Shown here: positions 49,051 to 61,593 of the stretch, one piece after another
How positions within the stretch are numbered: the stretch's first letter is position 1
How the letters are laid out: every line of letters begins with the position of its first letter
Assembly (NCBI GenBank): GCA_015680685.1
Contig: MNCI01004170.1
Coordinates: forward strand, 123,888-187,887
Source of the DNA: Gnetum montanum
Taxonomy: Eukaryota; Streptophyta; Gnetopsida; Gnetales; Gnetaceae
DNA length: 64,000 bases
Reading direction: 5' to 3'
Program-made: the position numbers and the translations under genes
The notes under the pieces: model-generated
What the model was told of the DNA's origin: nothing
The model's input: the letters and a program-made list of their open reading frames with translations, nothing else
The model's database searches: none

Positions 49051-50609
49051 TGACCACTGTTGACTACCGTTGACTTTGGTCAAACTTTCAAAATACAAGG
49101 AATTTTTGGATGAAATTGGGGTCAAATGAAAGTTTAAAGGACCAAGAACAATATGAAAACATGAGAAGATGATGTTCAAGCTCATAAATTTGGTAGAATG
49201 GAGAAAAATTAATTTAGTGGATGAATGAAATAAAAGGTTAAGGAGCAATGAGTGAAATACTAAATGGAATATGCAAAAGATAGGATTGTAGCGATGTCAA
49301 AGGTAAGGAACCTTAACTAATCAAGGCAAGAGCTATGTAAGTGGGTCCTCCCCATGGTAGGCTCATGTCCTTTTTGCCCTTGCATAACCTCAACTAAAGA
49401 GTTTATGGGCCCCACATCTGATTAATGGTCATGAAAAGTTAAGAACCAATCGAAAAGAATCTACCCAAGAATCCCAACACATTAAAGCAAGACATACAGC
49501 ATAACATAGAACCCAGCAGTGAGGTGAGTTATGGAAGCATGGATGGATGATAGAGAATGTGGAATGAAGTTCCAAATGAGGTCATAAGAAGTCTATTGTA
49601 GAATTTGTGGTTAAAATAACTCGAGAAGATCTATCCTTAGTCTAGACCAAAACTAGCCACTTTTAGTGACTTCACATTGCTACTCTAAGACTAATCCACT
49701 CACTTGAGATACAAGAATGCTTCCACAAAACAACTAGCATTCCAAAAAGAGAAAAAAAGAGAAGTAGAAGGTGAGAGAGAAAGGGCCTTAGTTAGAGGGA
49801 ACCTTCAGGCATAGGTGCATGCTATTCGAGTCCCATAACCTATGCTTATAGCCCATTTATTTGTCCAAGGGGTGTGCTTTGAATTCTCATCATTTTTTGT
49901 AAATGGAAATCACACCATGAAAGGACTTATTTGTGTTGAAGGGGTGTGCTTTAAATTCTCATCATTTTTTTGGATGGGAATCACACCATGCAACGATGTT
50001 ATTTTACTTCTTATTAGTGGTTGGTATGGAATGGTAAGAAGCTTGTGAACAAAAAATACTCAAGCACTTAAGCAAGTAGAAAAGTACAAAAAGTATTGAG
50101 TCCCCTTGAAGTCACAATCCTTTACAAACCTTTGAATCCTTCCTAATTTCAGAACTACCAAGGTCACCAATTGATTAAAAAATTATTTAATAAAAGGGAC
50201 CTCAAATTCCCAGAATAAGAAAAATCATAGAGTTCATTGGATGGGCAAATGATGTGGACTCATTACCTATTTCATGAAAAATAAACCATGTCAAATTCAT
50301 CAAACATCAGAATTCAAAAATGGAAACTAGACATCGATAATCATAACATTAAGCACAAACCATCATTAGTAAACAACAATAGTGGCATTGTGTCCTATGA
50401 CAATAAAGCACTCTTTATTAGCAAAAATGAGAAAATATCATACTTGAATAAAATAAAACAAAGTAAAATATATAAGAAAGTGTAAAATAGTCAAGAAGGT
50501 TCAAAGGTACTAAAGATGGTGTAAAATTAGAAAAATTAAGAATTTGCAAAAATCAAAAACATTGAAAAAAAGGTAGAAAAATTGAGAAGCCAAATGGATT
50601 GTTAGCACA
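49051..50609 (-). other. Ath-5 post-pol spacer
   Basis: Non-coding. Has GGGGAGGACCCACTTA (minus strand, 49338-49353) and the box ending GCACCTATGCCTGAAGGT (49801-49830). Two short copies of a GGGTGTGCTTT...AATTCTCATCATTTTT motif lie at about 49870 and 49940. Confidence 0.6.
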
Positions 50610-53600
50610 GATGGCCATCTCCCCCATGATTGAGTTGGAAGGAGGAGATGCAAAAAATAGAATGTGATTGTTCATCTGTTGAGGTGGTAGTTACACTGGC
50701 CTATCTTGGTTTAAGGAAAGGCTTTACTTGTTGGATGTTAACCAACTACTTTTTATTTTGGCATTCAAGCTTGTAGATCAACATGGTCCTAGAGGGAAAT
50801 GTTTGATCAATTACATAAGGTGCCTTCCATAATGTTTGGGATTTTGCTTTTTGGGGTACATGTGTGGGGTTCCAGTAGAGAACCTTGTCTGCTGGTTGAA
50901 GTTTTACTTTCCCGATTCTAAGGTCATGACATTGCTTGCTAAATACCTTGTTTACCTCATTCAAGGATAGGACCACTAATTATTTTTCATCTAGCATTTT
51001 CAAGTTGATTAGTCTTTCTTTTTGTGCTAGACTTAGGTTAAGATTTAGATCACAAGCTATTGAGAGTGTACACAGCTTGGATTGAATCAAGAGCATTGGA
51101 AGTTTCCTATACACTAACTCATAGGGAGAATAGCCAATAGAAATTTTCCATGTTGAACAATAAGCCTAGAGAGCATCATTAAGCTTTGTACTCCAATCCT
51201 TCCTAACTTTGCTAATGGTTTGTGTTAGTATTTTTGTGATCTCCTAGTTGGTTACCTTTGCTTGATCGTTGGCTTGGGAATGGTAAGGTGTTACTAATTT
51301 ATGTTCAACCCCCAAGTGTTGCCTCAACTTCCTAAATGTGGCACCTATGAAATGAGTTCCATTATTAGAAATTAGTGAAAAAGGAACACCAAACATATTC
51401 ATGATATTTTGTTATATAAATTTAGTAGCAATGGATGATGTACAATTAGTAATAGTTGCTACTTCTACCCATTTTGTGCAGTAGTCAACTACTACTATAA
51501 TATATGAATTTTTGTTGGATATGGGTGTGATGGAACCCATGAATTCAATGCTTCATATGTCAAAAGGTTCTGGTGGTTGAATCCACTGTTGAGAACCTTC
51601 CATGTGAGCGGTCATCCCCCCATCTCATTGATAATGTTCACAAGACTTAAAAAACTGGTGGACATCCCTAAAGATTGTAGGCGAATAGTATCCTGCCATT
51701 AGGATTTTTATGGTTGTGCATCTCCCTACATAGTGGCCTTTCTAAGGCCCTTCATGAGGATCTTGGAGAACATGCAGTTGATCTTTGTCAGGGACACACT
51801 AGCGAATCAGGCCATTAGCATAAACCTTGTATAGGTGTCCATTAATTTCCATGTAGTATTTGAGTTGATGAAGAAATTATTACTTTTTCCTAAAATCCAA
51901 GTCCTGTGGCATCTCTTGAATGAGAAGATATGTGAGGATGTCATTATACCATATTGTTTTTGTAGGCATTTGTTCACTTATTGCTCCTATAAAGAGGAGT
52001 TCATCTGGAAACTGATAAGAGAGTTGGCTCACCTCCTCTTTATTATCCCATCTTAAGCAAGTGAGATGCTCAGTGATCACATTCTCGATCCCTTTTCGAT
52101 CTACCATTGTGAGGTTAAATTCCTGCAAGATCATAAGCCACTGTATGACACGAGGGCTCACCATTGGCATGTTCATGAGGAAGCATATTGCATTATGGTC
52201 CGTATGTAAAAATACTTTGTAACCAAGCACATAGTGCCTGAACTTTTCCAGAGCATACACCACTGCCATTAGTTCTTTCTTCGTGGTGGCGTAATTTAAC
52301 TATGCCCCCATACTACTTTGACTCCTGCAATGGATGTAGTATGGATGTTTCTTATCATCCATATGGATAAGCACTACTCTCAAGGCATAGTTAGATGCAT
52401 TGATCATCATATGAAAGGGTCTAGACTAGTTTGGTGCTCATAGGAATGGTGTTTATACAAGTTTTTCCTTTAATTACTGGATGCATGTTCACATTCCTTA
52501 GTCCAAATAAAAGGTGCATCTTTCTTTGTAAGCTTTACCAACAACTTTGTGATCTTAGAGAAATTCTCTGTAGTAGCCAGTGTGTCCAAGGAATGACCAA
52601 CCATCTTTAATGTTCTTTGGTTGATGTGTTATTCCTAGGATGATCTTTATCTTTTTTAGGTCTACCTCAATCCTTTTTTGGAAAATTTTGTGCCTAGGAA
52701 CAATGCCTTCTTGGACCATGAGATGGCTCTTTTTCCAGTTGAGCTGTAGGTTTCTCTCTACACATCTCTTTAGTACTTGGTCAAGTTGGTCTAAGGCTTG
52801 TTCAAAGGTAGCTCCATAGGTGGAAAAGTCATCCATGAAGACTTCAACACTACTATTGATCTGTTGTTGAAAGATACTAAGGATCAAGTGTTGAAATGTT
52901 GCAGGGGCATTGCACAAACCAAATGGCATCTTACAATATGCAAAAGTCCCCTAGGAACTTGTGTGTTGTCTTGGCTTAATCCTTTGGCACAATTTGGATT
53001 TGGTTATAGCCACTATAACTATCCAAGAAACTATAATAATAATGCTCAGATATGGTGTCAACACTTGATCTACAAATGGCAAAGGAAAGTGATCTTTAAA
53101 TGTTACCATATTCAATAGCTTGAAGTTGATGTAGACATGCCATTTTCCATCCTTCTTTGGTACAATTACAAGTGGACTAACCCACTCACTATCTACAATT
53201 GGATAGATGAACCCTACTTTGAGGAGTTGCTTAATTTCCTCTTTTATGATTTTCTTCAATTTGGGATTCAGCTGTCTTTGTGGCTATCTTTTAGGCTTCA
53301 TGGTTGGATCAGTGTAGATGTGATGTTGGCATATCCTTGGATTGATTCCTGTTAACTCTAGATATGATCAAGCAAAGGCTATTGATCATTTGTTCACAAC
53401 CTTCAACAAATTTTCTTTTTGTTCAAGAGTAAGTTTAGCATTTATTATGACCAGTTTACCATTCTTTAAAAATGCATACTTCATTCTAGCTAGTAAAATA
53501 TTTAGCTTTAAGGGCTCCTTCTTGAAGTGATCAGGGATTTTCAAATTTTCCCAATAGTTATCATCATCTTCATTAGAGAGTTGGGAATGAACTTTTTTTT

Positions 53601-54250
53601 AACTTTTTTCATGCCTTCAACATAAGCACATGTTCAACTCTCAGTTTGTTCCATGCATAGTGTGTTGCTATTTGAGTTAGCTATCAACCATTGGGTGCCC
53701 TCATTTTTTGTGGCTACTGCATATAGACACCTTTGAATGTTAATTTCTTGTGCATGTTGATTGCATGCCTTAATGTATGTGCTCTTGATGGACCAAATCT
53801 TTTGCCTATAATTGCATCCATTATCGCTGTATGTGATGCATAGAATACACTTCTTCTCAATCTTGCCTCCTTGGATATTTCTAAAGATAGGTCCCTTACA
53901 TCCATTTGTGTATTGACCGTGCTTAACTAATCCCTTCCCATAATTATGGGAAAGTCAATTTTGCAGTTGTTCACTTTGATCACCAGAAAATCAGCAAGAT
54001 AGAACCACTCACAAACTATGGTCACAATGTCCTCTACTAATCCTAGAGGGATAGTAATTGACTGATTTGCTAATTCTAGATGAATGTTGCTCTTCTTAAG
54101 AGATGGTAGGTTTCAAGTGTTGTACATGTCATGGGAAATGAGATTAACTCTAAAACCAAATTTAAGAAGAGCCTTGCATGGAATTTTGTTGTTGCAGTGG
54201 TGAAGGAAGAGATCCTTCTTCTAAGAGATCCTTATAGAATTTTGTTGTTG
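50610..54250 (-). pseudogene. Ath-5 pol: PR-RT-RNase H-integrase (broken)
   Basis: PR near 54165: the expected active-site Asp reads Lys (ALLKFGFRVNLI). RT 53259-52540 in two frames split near 52940; FMDDFSTYG is intact, and 52929-52555 is the longest clean RT stretch of the Ath set. RH about 52420-52100: INASNYAL has Asn for the catalytic Asp; HTDHNAI is kept. Linker 52100-51880. INT about 51830-50760: all three catalytic residues are changed (IEFMGS, SNNGTHF and AKVTN), so integrase was lost. The C-terminal part keeps VLYWNPTHVPQ (frame 50976-50746). A purine tract, ATGGGGGAGATGGCCAT, ends the region. Confidence 0.85.
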
Positions 54251-56508
54251 CAGTGGTGAAGGAATCTCACCTTGCATGGATGGAGTAGGAGGTAACTAAG
54301 TTGAAGACGGAGGTGTATGTGTAGAGGGATGTGGTGGATGATATGGATATGGATATGGGTTTCTCCCTCAGGTAGATGGTGAATGTGTTCAATGGTGCTT
54401 TGGAGGATAATAGTGATGCTAGAATGATGTGTAACTTAAAGAACTTCTAAGGGAGATGGGTTGCTGAACATAGTACCCGTATGGATCTAGTTGCCTATAA
54501 GGGTATTGCTGCCTTGGTGGTGGCATTCCTCATGATTGTGGTTGATACCACTATTGGTATTATTGATGTGGTTGTGGAGGAGTTCCACTTGGGTAGTAAG
54601 CTTCTTGTTGTTGGTGGAACTGCTATGGATTACCTTGAAGATAAGGCAATCATTTTGGAGCTTCCCTACATGATAGGTGAGGATTCAATGTGTACACTTC
54701 AGACTCTTGTAAGTGTGACACCATAGGGAAACATCCCTTTGGATGTTTGTATTGATAGATGTCACATTCATTTTCATCATTAGAGTCTGACTCTACAACT
54801 TCCTCTACTGCAACAACTTTACCCTTACCTCTTTGGTAGGCATGTTTAGCTTCTTTTCACTTCCTGCGATTATGATCACTATTTTGCTCTTTGAATTCTT
54901 TAGAAATCTTCAAAGTGGTTTGAAATTTTTTGTCCAAAGAGTCCCATAATTTTTCAACCTTGGCTAAAATATCAGAAATGGATTTTTGGATGGGCAAAGT
55001 TTTTCTGTTTACCACTTCATCCAGTGGTGATTCCTCCTTGTCACAAAATTGGACTTCTCATTTTCTGATGGAAGGGTTCCTATTATACTCTTTAGCACTT
55101 TTCCTTTTTCGTAGCTCCTCTTATTCTTTTACTCCATGCTCAATTAGCCTTTGGCTTTGATGAGCTTTCAATTTAGACAATTGTCCATAGGCATACACCC
55201 CAAGGGTTCTTCTTGTTTCTACTTTGAGCCCATCTATGATGTCGTGAAGTTGTTCCCTCTAAGAATAACCATGGCTAGGGAATCAGTGTAAGAGTGAATA
55301 GTATCGATCCATAGTGGCATCCAAGGGTTCATGTGCTCCTTGTTTTCAGCCTTGGATTTGCCTTCTTAGATTAGACACTATGGAGTACGTTTGATATTTG
55401 TCATTAAATAGCTCTAGCATGGTACTCTATTGTAGATAGATTCCAGCTCTAAGGATTGGTACCAGCTTTTAGCTTCTTTGAAAAGTTTCCTTGGAAAAAG
55501 ATTGAGTTTTTGCCACTCATTTTTTATGTTCTATAAGGCGCAGGCATCATGAAAAGCTTGTAGATATGTCTATGGATTATAATTATATCCCCCCTCAAAT
55601 ATTTGGATATTTTTCATGTATAAGCACTTGATCTGACTATCTTTCATATGCCTAGTTGGAATTTTTACTGCCTCTACAATGTTGAGCATACTTTGAGTCA
55701 CTAATAAAGGTTCATCATCATCATTGTGTCAATGATGCCAATGATAGTTTTGGCCACCCCTTTGATTTTAGTGACCTTCATGATCATTGTTATCTCATTG
55801 ATCATCTTCATCACAATTATTTTGATGGTGGCTTCCATGAGAACCATCAGATAAAGAGGAATGTTTAGAATCAGATGAAGAGGATGAAGAGGAAGGTGGA
55901 CCACCGCTGCCACCACCATGATGTCCACCATGACTCTTATGCTTGTTATGATCACCATCCTTAGATCCCTTGCTATTGTGGTGCTTATCTAAGTCCCTAC
56001 CTTGGTTGTCACTTTTTTCTAAACCTAATTTTTGGATAGTGGATTGTAGGTTTAGGTTCACACCCTCATCACCAATGTTAGGGGATGGAGAATCTTCATG
56101 TTGAGAACCTTTAAAGGAAGGATCCTCTTTATCATCTTAATCTAGTAGGAACAAGGGGTTAGTGAAATGTTTCCCCTTCGTAGCATTGTGAAGCTTCTCC
56201 TGACATTTATCTTGTTTGTATTATGTTTCAACAAAATAGTAGTTTTGAGTGTCATATCCATCCACAACATATTCTTCATGAAGATTTTCTATGTCCAACT
56301 TCTTAAGGATTTTAAATAGCATTCCAGGCACAAATCTATTGGGGGGCAAGATGATGTTGCCATCCATGTCACACCATCACAGCTGTTCATCCTAATGTAG
56401 GATGAAGGTGAAGTTTGGCACAAACTCATCTAGGTAAGTATATACCACCTTGCACTCTTATGGAACCAATGGTTTGGTATCTTCATGATTGCAAGAAGAA
56501 GAAAACAT
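54251..56508 (-). pseudogene. Ath-5 gag (broken)
   Basis: Minus-strand ATG at 56508 (MFSSSCNHE), equivalent to MSSS in Ath-2 and Ath-4. The longest clean stretch, 56061-55795, is a His/Gly/Lys/Ser-rich linker. The gag core falls at about 55680-55200. The knuckle at 54766-54728 reads C-D-I-Y-Q-Y-K-H-P-K-G-C-F, with the second ligand Cys changed to Tyr. Pro/Tyr-rich tail about 54640-54270. The 3' end is approximate. Confidence 0.75.
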
Positions 56509-56644
56509 TTTACAAAACAAAATAAAATTATCAGTGTGCTTTTATAATTCTATGTATAATGGGAATGATATTGACCTTGAGGTTCATACAAGGATATTAA
56601 TGGTATTCACTTAGACCTAAATAGCACATGTTCCACAAACAAAG

Positions 56645-56662
56645 TCCCCAGAAATAGTGCCA
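56645..56662 (-). other. Ath-5 primer-binding site (tRNA-Asp type)
   Basis: Minus-strand TGGCACTATTTCTGGGGA one base inside the 5' LTR; 13 of 18 match the Athila tRNA-Asp site. Confidence 0.75.
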
Positions 56663-56766
56663 ATGATGAATGGTGAGGTACCCCTATGCCCAACCATATA
56701 AATCACAAAGCATTCACGCATGATCCAGTTGAATTCTGTGGACTTTATTGTTTCTAGTGCACCAAT

Positions 56767-58659
56767 TGTGATGTCTAAAAATGTTAGTGGCTGGAACACT
56801 AAGAGGTTCGTGGGTGTATATCCAAACCTTGAATCTATCCAAGGGCTATGCTAGGGAATGGAAATGAGGTTCCCTAAATAGTTTGGTCAATCAGACATGG
56901 ACTTATGTGGTTTTAGAATGACCATGTGTAGGAGGGGTTTATAGTGCGTTACATGCAGACAATAGGATTGGTTAAGCTAGAGTGTAGTGAGGCGTCCTAG
57001 CCTGAGAATAGTGATGTGAACAGAAAAATATGTATCAAATAGCAGAAAGATGCAAAATTTATGCTTAATACTTAGAAAAGAAATGGAACAGAGCTTAAGA
57101 ACAAAGAAATGCACCACCCCAAAATGAGGAGCACAACTTTCACTAGACAAGAGGTGAGAATTGTACATGGCATCAGGTAGGCATAGTGGTAGCATAGTAG
57201 TGCAATCACAGTCTCTAGGATGGTTGGGATGTAGAGCTAGTGGTTGCAACAGAGGCTGAGCCTGCTAGGTTGGCTGTTGTAGTGTTTTGCAAGTTCAATG
57301 GTGGACTGTGTTTTAGGAGACACCAAGGTGTGAAGCTCAGGTGCTTAGGTGCAAGAGTGTTAGGGATGCGTAGACAACTAAAATGCCCAATTTTCTTTTG
57401 ATTTGCCAACCCCTAGAGTGCTAGATTTTGGAGTATTTATAGGGCTAGGCTTAGCATGAAACGTGGATCGGGTGCCATGTGGCATGAGTGTAGATGGGAT
57501 TATGCTAACATGTTATGCTCTCATGAGAGTATCAAAGTGTTATTCTCTAAAGGACAACAATGGGTTCCTAGAGACTACTAAACTATGACTACACTATCCG
57601 AATTGCATTTGCCAGAGTTTGAGAGACCGCAATGTACCTACAAATAGTGCAAAAAATAGTACAACTTGGAGGCTATGCTTTAGGACTACGTCTTCCCTTC
57701 TTTCGAGTAGGGTCAAGCATAGGGACAATTTTGGGGACCAAGGGAAGGGTGCAAAAGAAATGCAAACTGCTAATCTTGGTTGCTAGAGAGACATCAGAGC
57801 TTAGATAAAGGTCAATGCTAAGTTTTAGAGGCTTTTGAAGGTGTTTAGAGGCTTTTTCTTAGTGTCAAGCTAGCTATGCTCTAGAGCGTAACACAAAACT
57901 TATTGAAAATTTGCACAATTTTGATTTTTCACACTGGTTACACTAGCTATGCTGGGGAGCATAACAGGGACACTTAGCCAAATTTTGATGAAATCTATAG
58001 CCTTCCTTCATGGCACGTTAGCTACGCTTTGGGGCATAGTAGGATAGGTAGCCTTGGAAGTTAGAAAATGTGCCAAATGTGTCTTCCATGTTAAGCTAGC
58101 TTGACAAATCTTGATGGATCCTTGTCCAACACTTAGAAAAAATTGGGCACTGGTACTTGTGTCATGTTGGCTATGTTATGGAGTGTAGCAAAGCGTGATA
58201 GCTTGAAAGATAGAAAATTTATCAAGATTTTCTTCCATCTTGAGCAACTTTGACAACCTTTAGCCTAGTACTTGGGTGAACTGGCTATTGGGACATGTGT
58301 CAAGTTGGATATGCTAGGGAGCATAGCAAGCATGATAACCCAGGAGATAGAAAATTTTCCAAACTGTTTTAACCATCCTAAGCAATCCTTGACGACTTTT
58401 GGCTTGACACTTGGGCAAATTGGCCATAGAAGTGTGTGCTACGTTGGCTACACTTGGGAGCATAGCATGATACTTAGAAAAATTTTCGTGGAACTACTAC
58501 TAACACTTAGAAAAATCTTGCAAAATAGGCCTCAAGGTATGCTACACTGGAGAGTGTAACACCAAACTTGGAAAAAAATTACCAAGTTTTGACACTTAGA
58601 CCAAGTTAAGTCCAAAATTTGCTGTTGAATTACAAAAGCTCAAAATTGGTGGTGTTTCA
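56767..58659 (-). mobile_element. Solo LTR of an unrelated element, inserted in the Ath-5 LTR
   Basis: 1893 bp starting TGAAACACC and ending ATCACA on the minus strand (TG...CA), flanked by a perfect CCAAT duplication (56762-56766 and 58660-58664). No internal region. On the minus strand the order is a U3 with a palindromic repeat array, then TATAAATA at 57441-57434, then about 670 bp of R/U5. Minus orientation is inferred from this order. The family is not recognised; no similarity to the Ath LTRs is seen. Confidence 0.85.
57872..58560 (-). repeat. Array of short palindromes in the solo-LTR U3
   Basis: Seven copies of a palindrome of type GCTATGCT-N4-AGCATAGC, at about 57872, 57945, 58018, 58169, 58308, 58446 and 58542. 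Spacings are 73, 73, 151, 139, 138 and 96 bp, mostly near one or two times a 70-75 bp unit. Several pairs keep compensating changes (CTACACT with AGTGTAG). Confidence 0.7.
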
Positions 58660-59477
58660 CCAATCCTTTAGAAAGTGAATCTTACCTTAAGATCAATTGT
58701 TGTCTTCCCAATTACACTTGTGATGTTCATTAGTATGGTTAAGTGCAACTGAGGCATCCAATTTTTATCATTTTGTGTTTTATAGTTTGGTGCTTAAAAT
58801 TTAGATAAAAGGAATTTGATTAACTAATCTAAATTAACTGATTAACTAGCATTTAACTAATCCTAACATAAGCATCCAATCTCACTTTTTGTACATGTCT
58901 TGAACCCATGTATTCATTGCTGGGTGACCAAGCACGATGCTACTGGGTGTACCAAGAAATAATGCTGCTGGGATTACTAAGTGAATACATGTTATGCTCA
59001 AAGTGGTCATACTTATGTGTGTAATCTATTTGGCTTAATTGCTTCATTAATGTAATAACTGAAAAATATTTAATAACTAATAGAAAATATTTAATAAATA
59101 ATTAAAAAAATTGAATGCATAATTGAAATAGCTAATCTATCCAGAGTGTTGCAAGGTTTATTAGAAAGCTCATCTTTATTACCGTATACGTTGTTATGGT
59201 CAGGTACAATAATGCTCAAATAAAGATCCATACACTCAATGACTCTTACTGTGTGCACTTGGGGAAAAATTCTAACTTTCAAATGGAAAAAATACAAGAC
59301 CTTCACTACAACTACAATCTCTAATTGCCATAAATGTAGCTTCACATGTGTATTTATAGTCAAAAATCAACACTGCATCGACTAGGCTTCGTCGACGAGG
59401 CCTAGTCGACAAGGCTGTGTCAACAAGGTAGCATGAATAAGGCCTCGTTGATGCAGCCAACTGAACACAACTCATTA

Positions 59478-59635
59478 AATAAAAAATATGATACCACTCT
59501 TGTGGCAATCATTACAAACCATTGATTTTTCCATAATGGTCACTTTTATGGAACCATTACAAACCATTGGTTTTCTTGTAATGGTCACATTTATGGAATC
59601 GTTACAAACTATCAATTTTTCCGTAAATGGTTACA
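59478..59635 (-). repeat. Copia 3' LTR, proximal piece
   Basis: Starts TGTAACCATTTACGG on the minus strand right after the PPT. 158 bp remain before the Ath-5 insertion, mostly a 45-bp tandem repeat. Confidence 0.7.
59510..59635 (-). repeat. 45-bp tandem repeat in the Copia LTR
   Basis: Units 59510-59554, 59555-59599 and a partial 59600-59635; plus-strand core CATTACAAACCATTG...ATGGTCAC. Confidence 0.85.
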
Positions 59636-59650
59636 TTCTCCCACTTAGTC
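59636..59650 (-). other. Copia polypurine tract
   Basis: Minus-strand GACTAAGTGGGAGAA, a tract typical of plant Copia elements, directly before TGTAACC. Confidence 0.8.
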
Positions 59651-59935
59651 TCCATATTTAAATTAATATCCATCAAACCTAAATTTCAAGAGATGAATAC
59701 ATGAATCATGGTGATAGTTCCTCTGAATGTGAGTATTATCTTCCATGTATTACAATGTATTATTTCTTAAACTTAATTCCTTATATGATAACTAAACTTT
59801 ATGAATAAACTCAATGTTCATTTTAGGTCCTACCATATGTGTATTTTCTCTAATAACTATATGCACAAACTAACTATGAGAAGACATCACAACTGAATAA
59901 GAGTTTCATTAAGATTGTAAAGTTGTACATACAAA

Positions 59936-60510
59936 TTACATTATGGAATCAAGTCCCATATGAACTACATGATCCTTAAATGACTTTAATGGCATTCTTT
60001 TTGTCAAAGGATTAACCATCATCAATTCAGTGCTTATATGCTCAATGACCACTTTCAATTTCTTAACACATTGTCTTATGGCTAAGTACTTTATGTTGAT
60101 GTGTTTACTTTGATTGCCACTCTTATTATTCTTAGTCATAAAGACAGCAGCTGAATTGTCACAAAACATTCTTAATGGCCTAGATATAGAATCTATAATT
60201 CTAAGGCCCGACATGAAACTCTGCAACCATATACCATGTGAAGTAGCCTCAAAACAAGAAACGAACTTTTCCTTTATTGTGGAAGTAGTAACCAAGGTTT
60301 TCTTTCCACTCCTTCATGACACAGCTCCTTTAGCCAGCATAAAAACATAACCATATGTTGATTTCCTTGAATCAACATAGCTAACAAAGTCTAAATCAAT
60401 GTAGCCAATCACCTCCAAATTGTTAGTTCATTTATACATAAGCATGTAATCTTTTATACCTTGAAGGTACCTCATCACATTCTTTATATCCCTCCTGTAA
60501 TCAATGCTTG
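59936..60510 (-). pseudogene. Copia RNase H domain
   Basis: The clean frame 60295-59936 holds EATSHGIWL, a CDNSAAV motif with the catalytic-type Asp, and SKHINIKYL, the usual Copia RH signatures, ending GLDSIM before a TAA. The upstream half (60510-60300) is broken. RH removes genomic RNA during reverse transcription. Confidence 0.85.
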
Positions 60511-60517
60511 GATTTCT

Positions 60518-61390
60518 CTAATACCTATCCAACGTTCCCACAACAAATGTAATGTCAAGTCTTATGTAGACTTGAGCATACATTAGGCTTCCAATAGCTA
60601 AAGCATATGGAATGTTGCTCATTTGTCTTTTCTCTAAATCATTCCTGGGGCATTGGTTCAAATTGAACTTGTCATCTTTTATAATGGATTTTGTACTCAG
60701 TGAATAATCTTTCATTTGAAACCTCTCTATAACTTTATTAACATAGGTTTCTAACGATAGTTCTAGAATACATTTAGATTTGTCCCTATGAATCTTAATG
60801 CCAATGACATAAGATGCCTTACTAATATCCTTCATGTCGATGTTCTTAGAGAGAAATTGCTTTACCTTGTGTAGAAATCCATTATCATTGATCACAAGAA
60901 GGATATCATCCACATATAGGACAAGGAAACAGATTTTTCTTCCACTAACCTTTTGGTATATACATTGATCCATTATGTTTTCTTCAAAACCTAATGAAGT
61001 GATGACATCATGGAATTTTAAATTCCATTGATGCAAGGCCTGCTTCAATCCATATATGGATTTCTTGAGCTTGCATACCAATCTCTCACCACCACTAGAG
61101 GAAAATATTTTAGGTTGTTTCATATAAACCTCTTCTTCTAGATCACCATTGAGGAATGCCATGTTCACATCCATTTGATGTAATTCAAAATCAAAATAGG
61201 CAACCAATGCCATAAACACATGAAGGGAGTCCTTAGATATAGGAGAAAAGGTCTCTATGTAATTTGTTCTCTCTCTTTGAGTGAACCCTTTAGCAACAAG
61301 TCTTGCCTTATATCTTTCAATGTCGTCTAATGAGTGTTTCTTTGTCTTGAAGACCCATTTACATCCAATGGTTTTTACACCATTAGGCAA
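60518..61390 (-). pseudogene. Copia reverse transcriptase (RVT_2), 290 clean codons
   Basis: The longest open frame in the window. Order: GCKWVFKTK, YKARLVAKGFTQ, ETFSPISKDS, HQMDVNMAFLNGDLEEEVYMKQP, KLKKSIYGLKQA, and catalytic LYVDDILL at about 60920-60900. Both Asp of YVDD are intact, as is the upstream Asp of QMDV. The frame is one domain of a larger polyprotein; its ATG is internal. It is the best preserved enzyme here, but the element is dead because PR, IN and gag are broken. Confidence 0.92.
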
Positions 61391-61593
61391 CTTGACAAGA
61401 TTTCATACTCCATTATATGACATAAAGCTCATCTCATCTCATCTTTCATGGCATCATAACACAAGTCAAATTCCTTACACTTCATGGCTTATGAAAATGT
61501 TTTGGGATGATTTTTGGCTCCTATTTTATAGTTAGACTCCTTTAGATACACTATATAGTCACTAGAAATGGATGATTGCCTTAATCTAGTAGA

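Larger units (their letters stand above)
44383..59477 (-). mobile_element. Ath-5: Athila-like element on the minus strand
   Basis: Full plan read right to left: 5' LTR 59477-56664 (split by a solo LTR), PBS, gag, pol, spacer, internal U3-like block, ORF3, PPT, 3' LTR 45303-44383. Flanks AATAG (44378-44382) and AATAA (59478-59482) form a 5-bp duplication with one transition. About 13.2 kb without the 1.9-kb solo LTR. It lies within the 3' LTR of the Copia element. Confidence 0.92.
56664..59477 (-). repeat. Ath-5 5' LTR, split by a solo LTR
   Basis: Two pieces, 59477-58665 and 56766-56664, together 916 bp against 921 bp for the 3' LTR. U3 at 59470-59360 has GTCGAC/GAGGCCT motifs, and the TATA region is CTATAAATACAC. 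Confidence 0.9.

Noticed and set aside
48835-49248. 137-codon minus-strand frame
   Set aside because: Covers the internal U3-like block and leader; not open in the other elements and has no motif.
57215-57409. 64-codon minus-strand frame in the solo LTR
   Set aside because: Lies downstream of the LTR TATA box in R/U5; no motif, best explained as chance.
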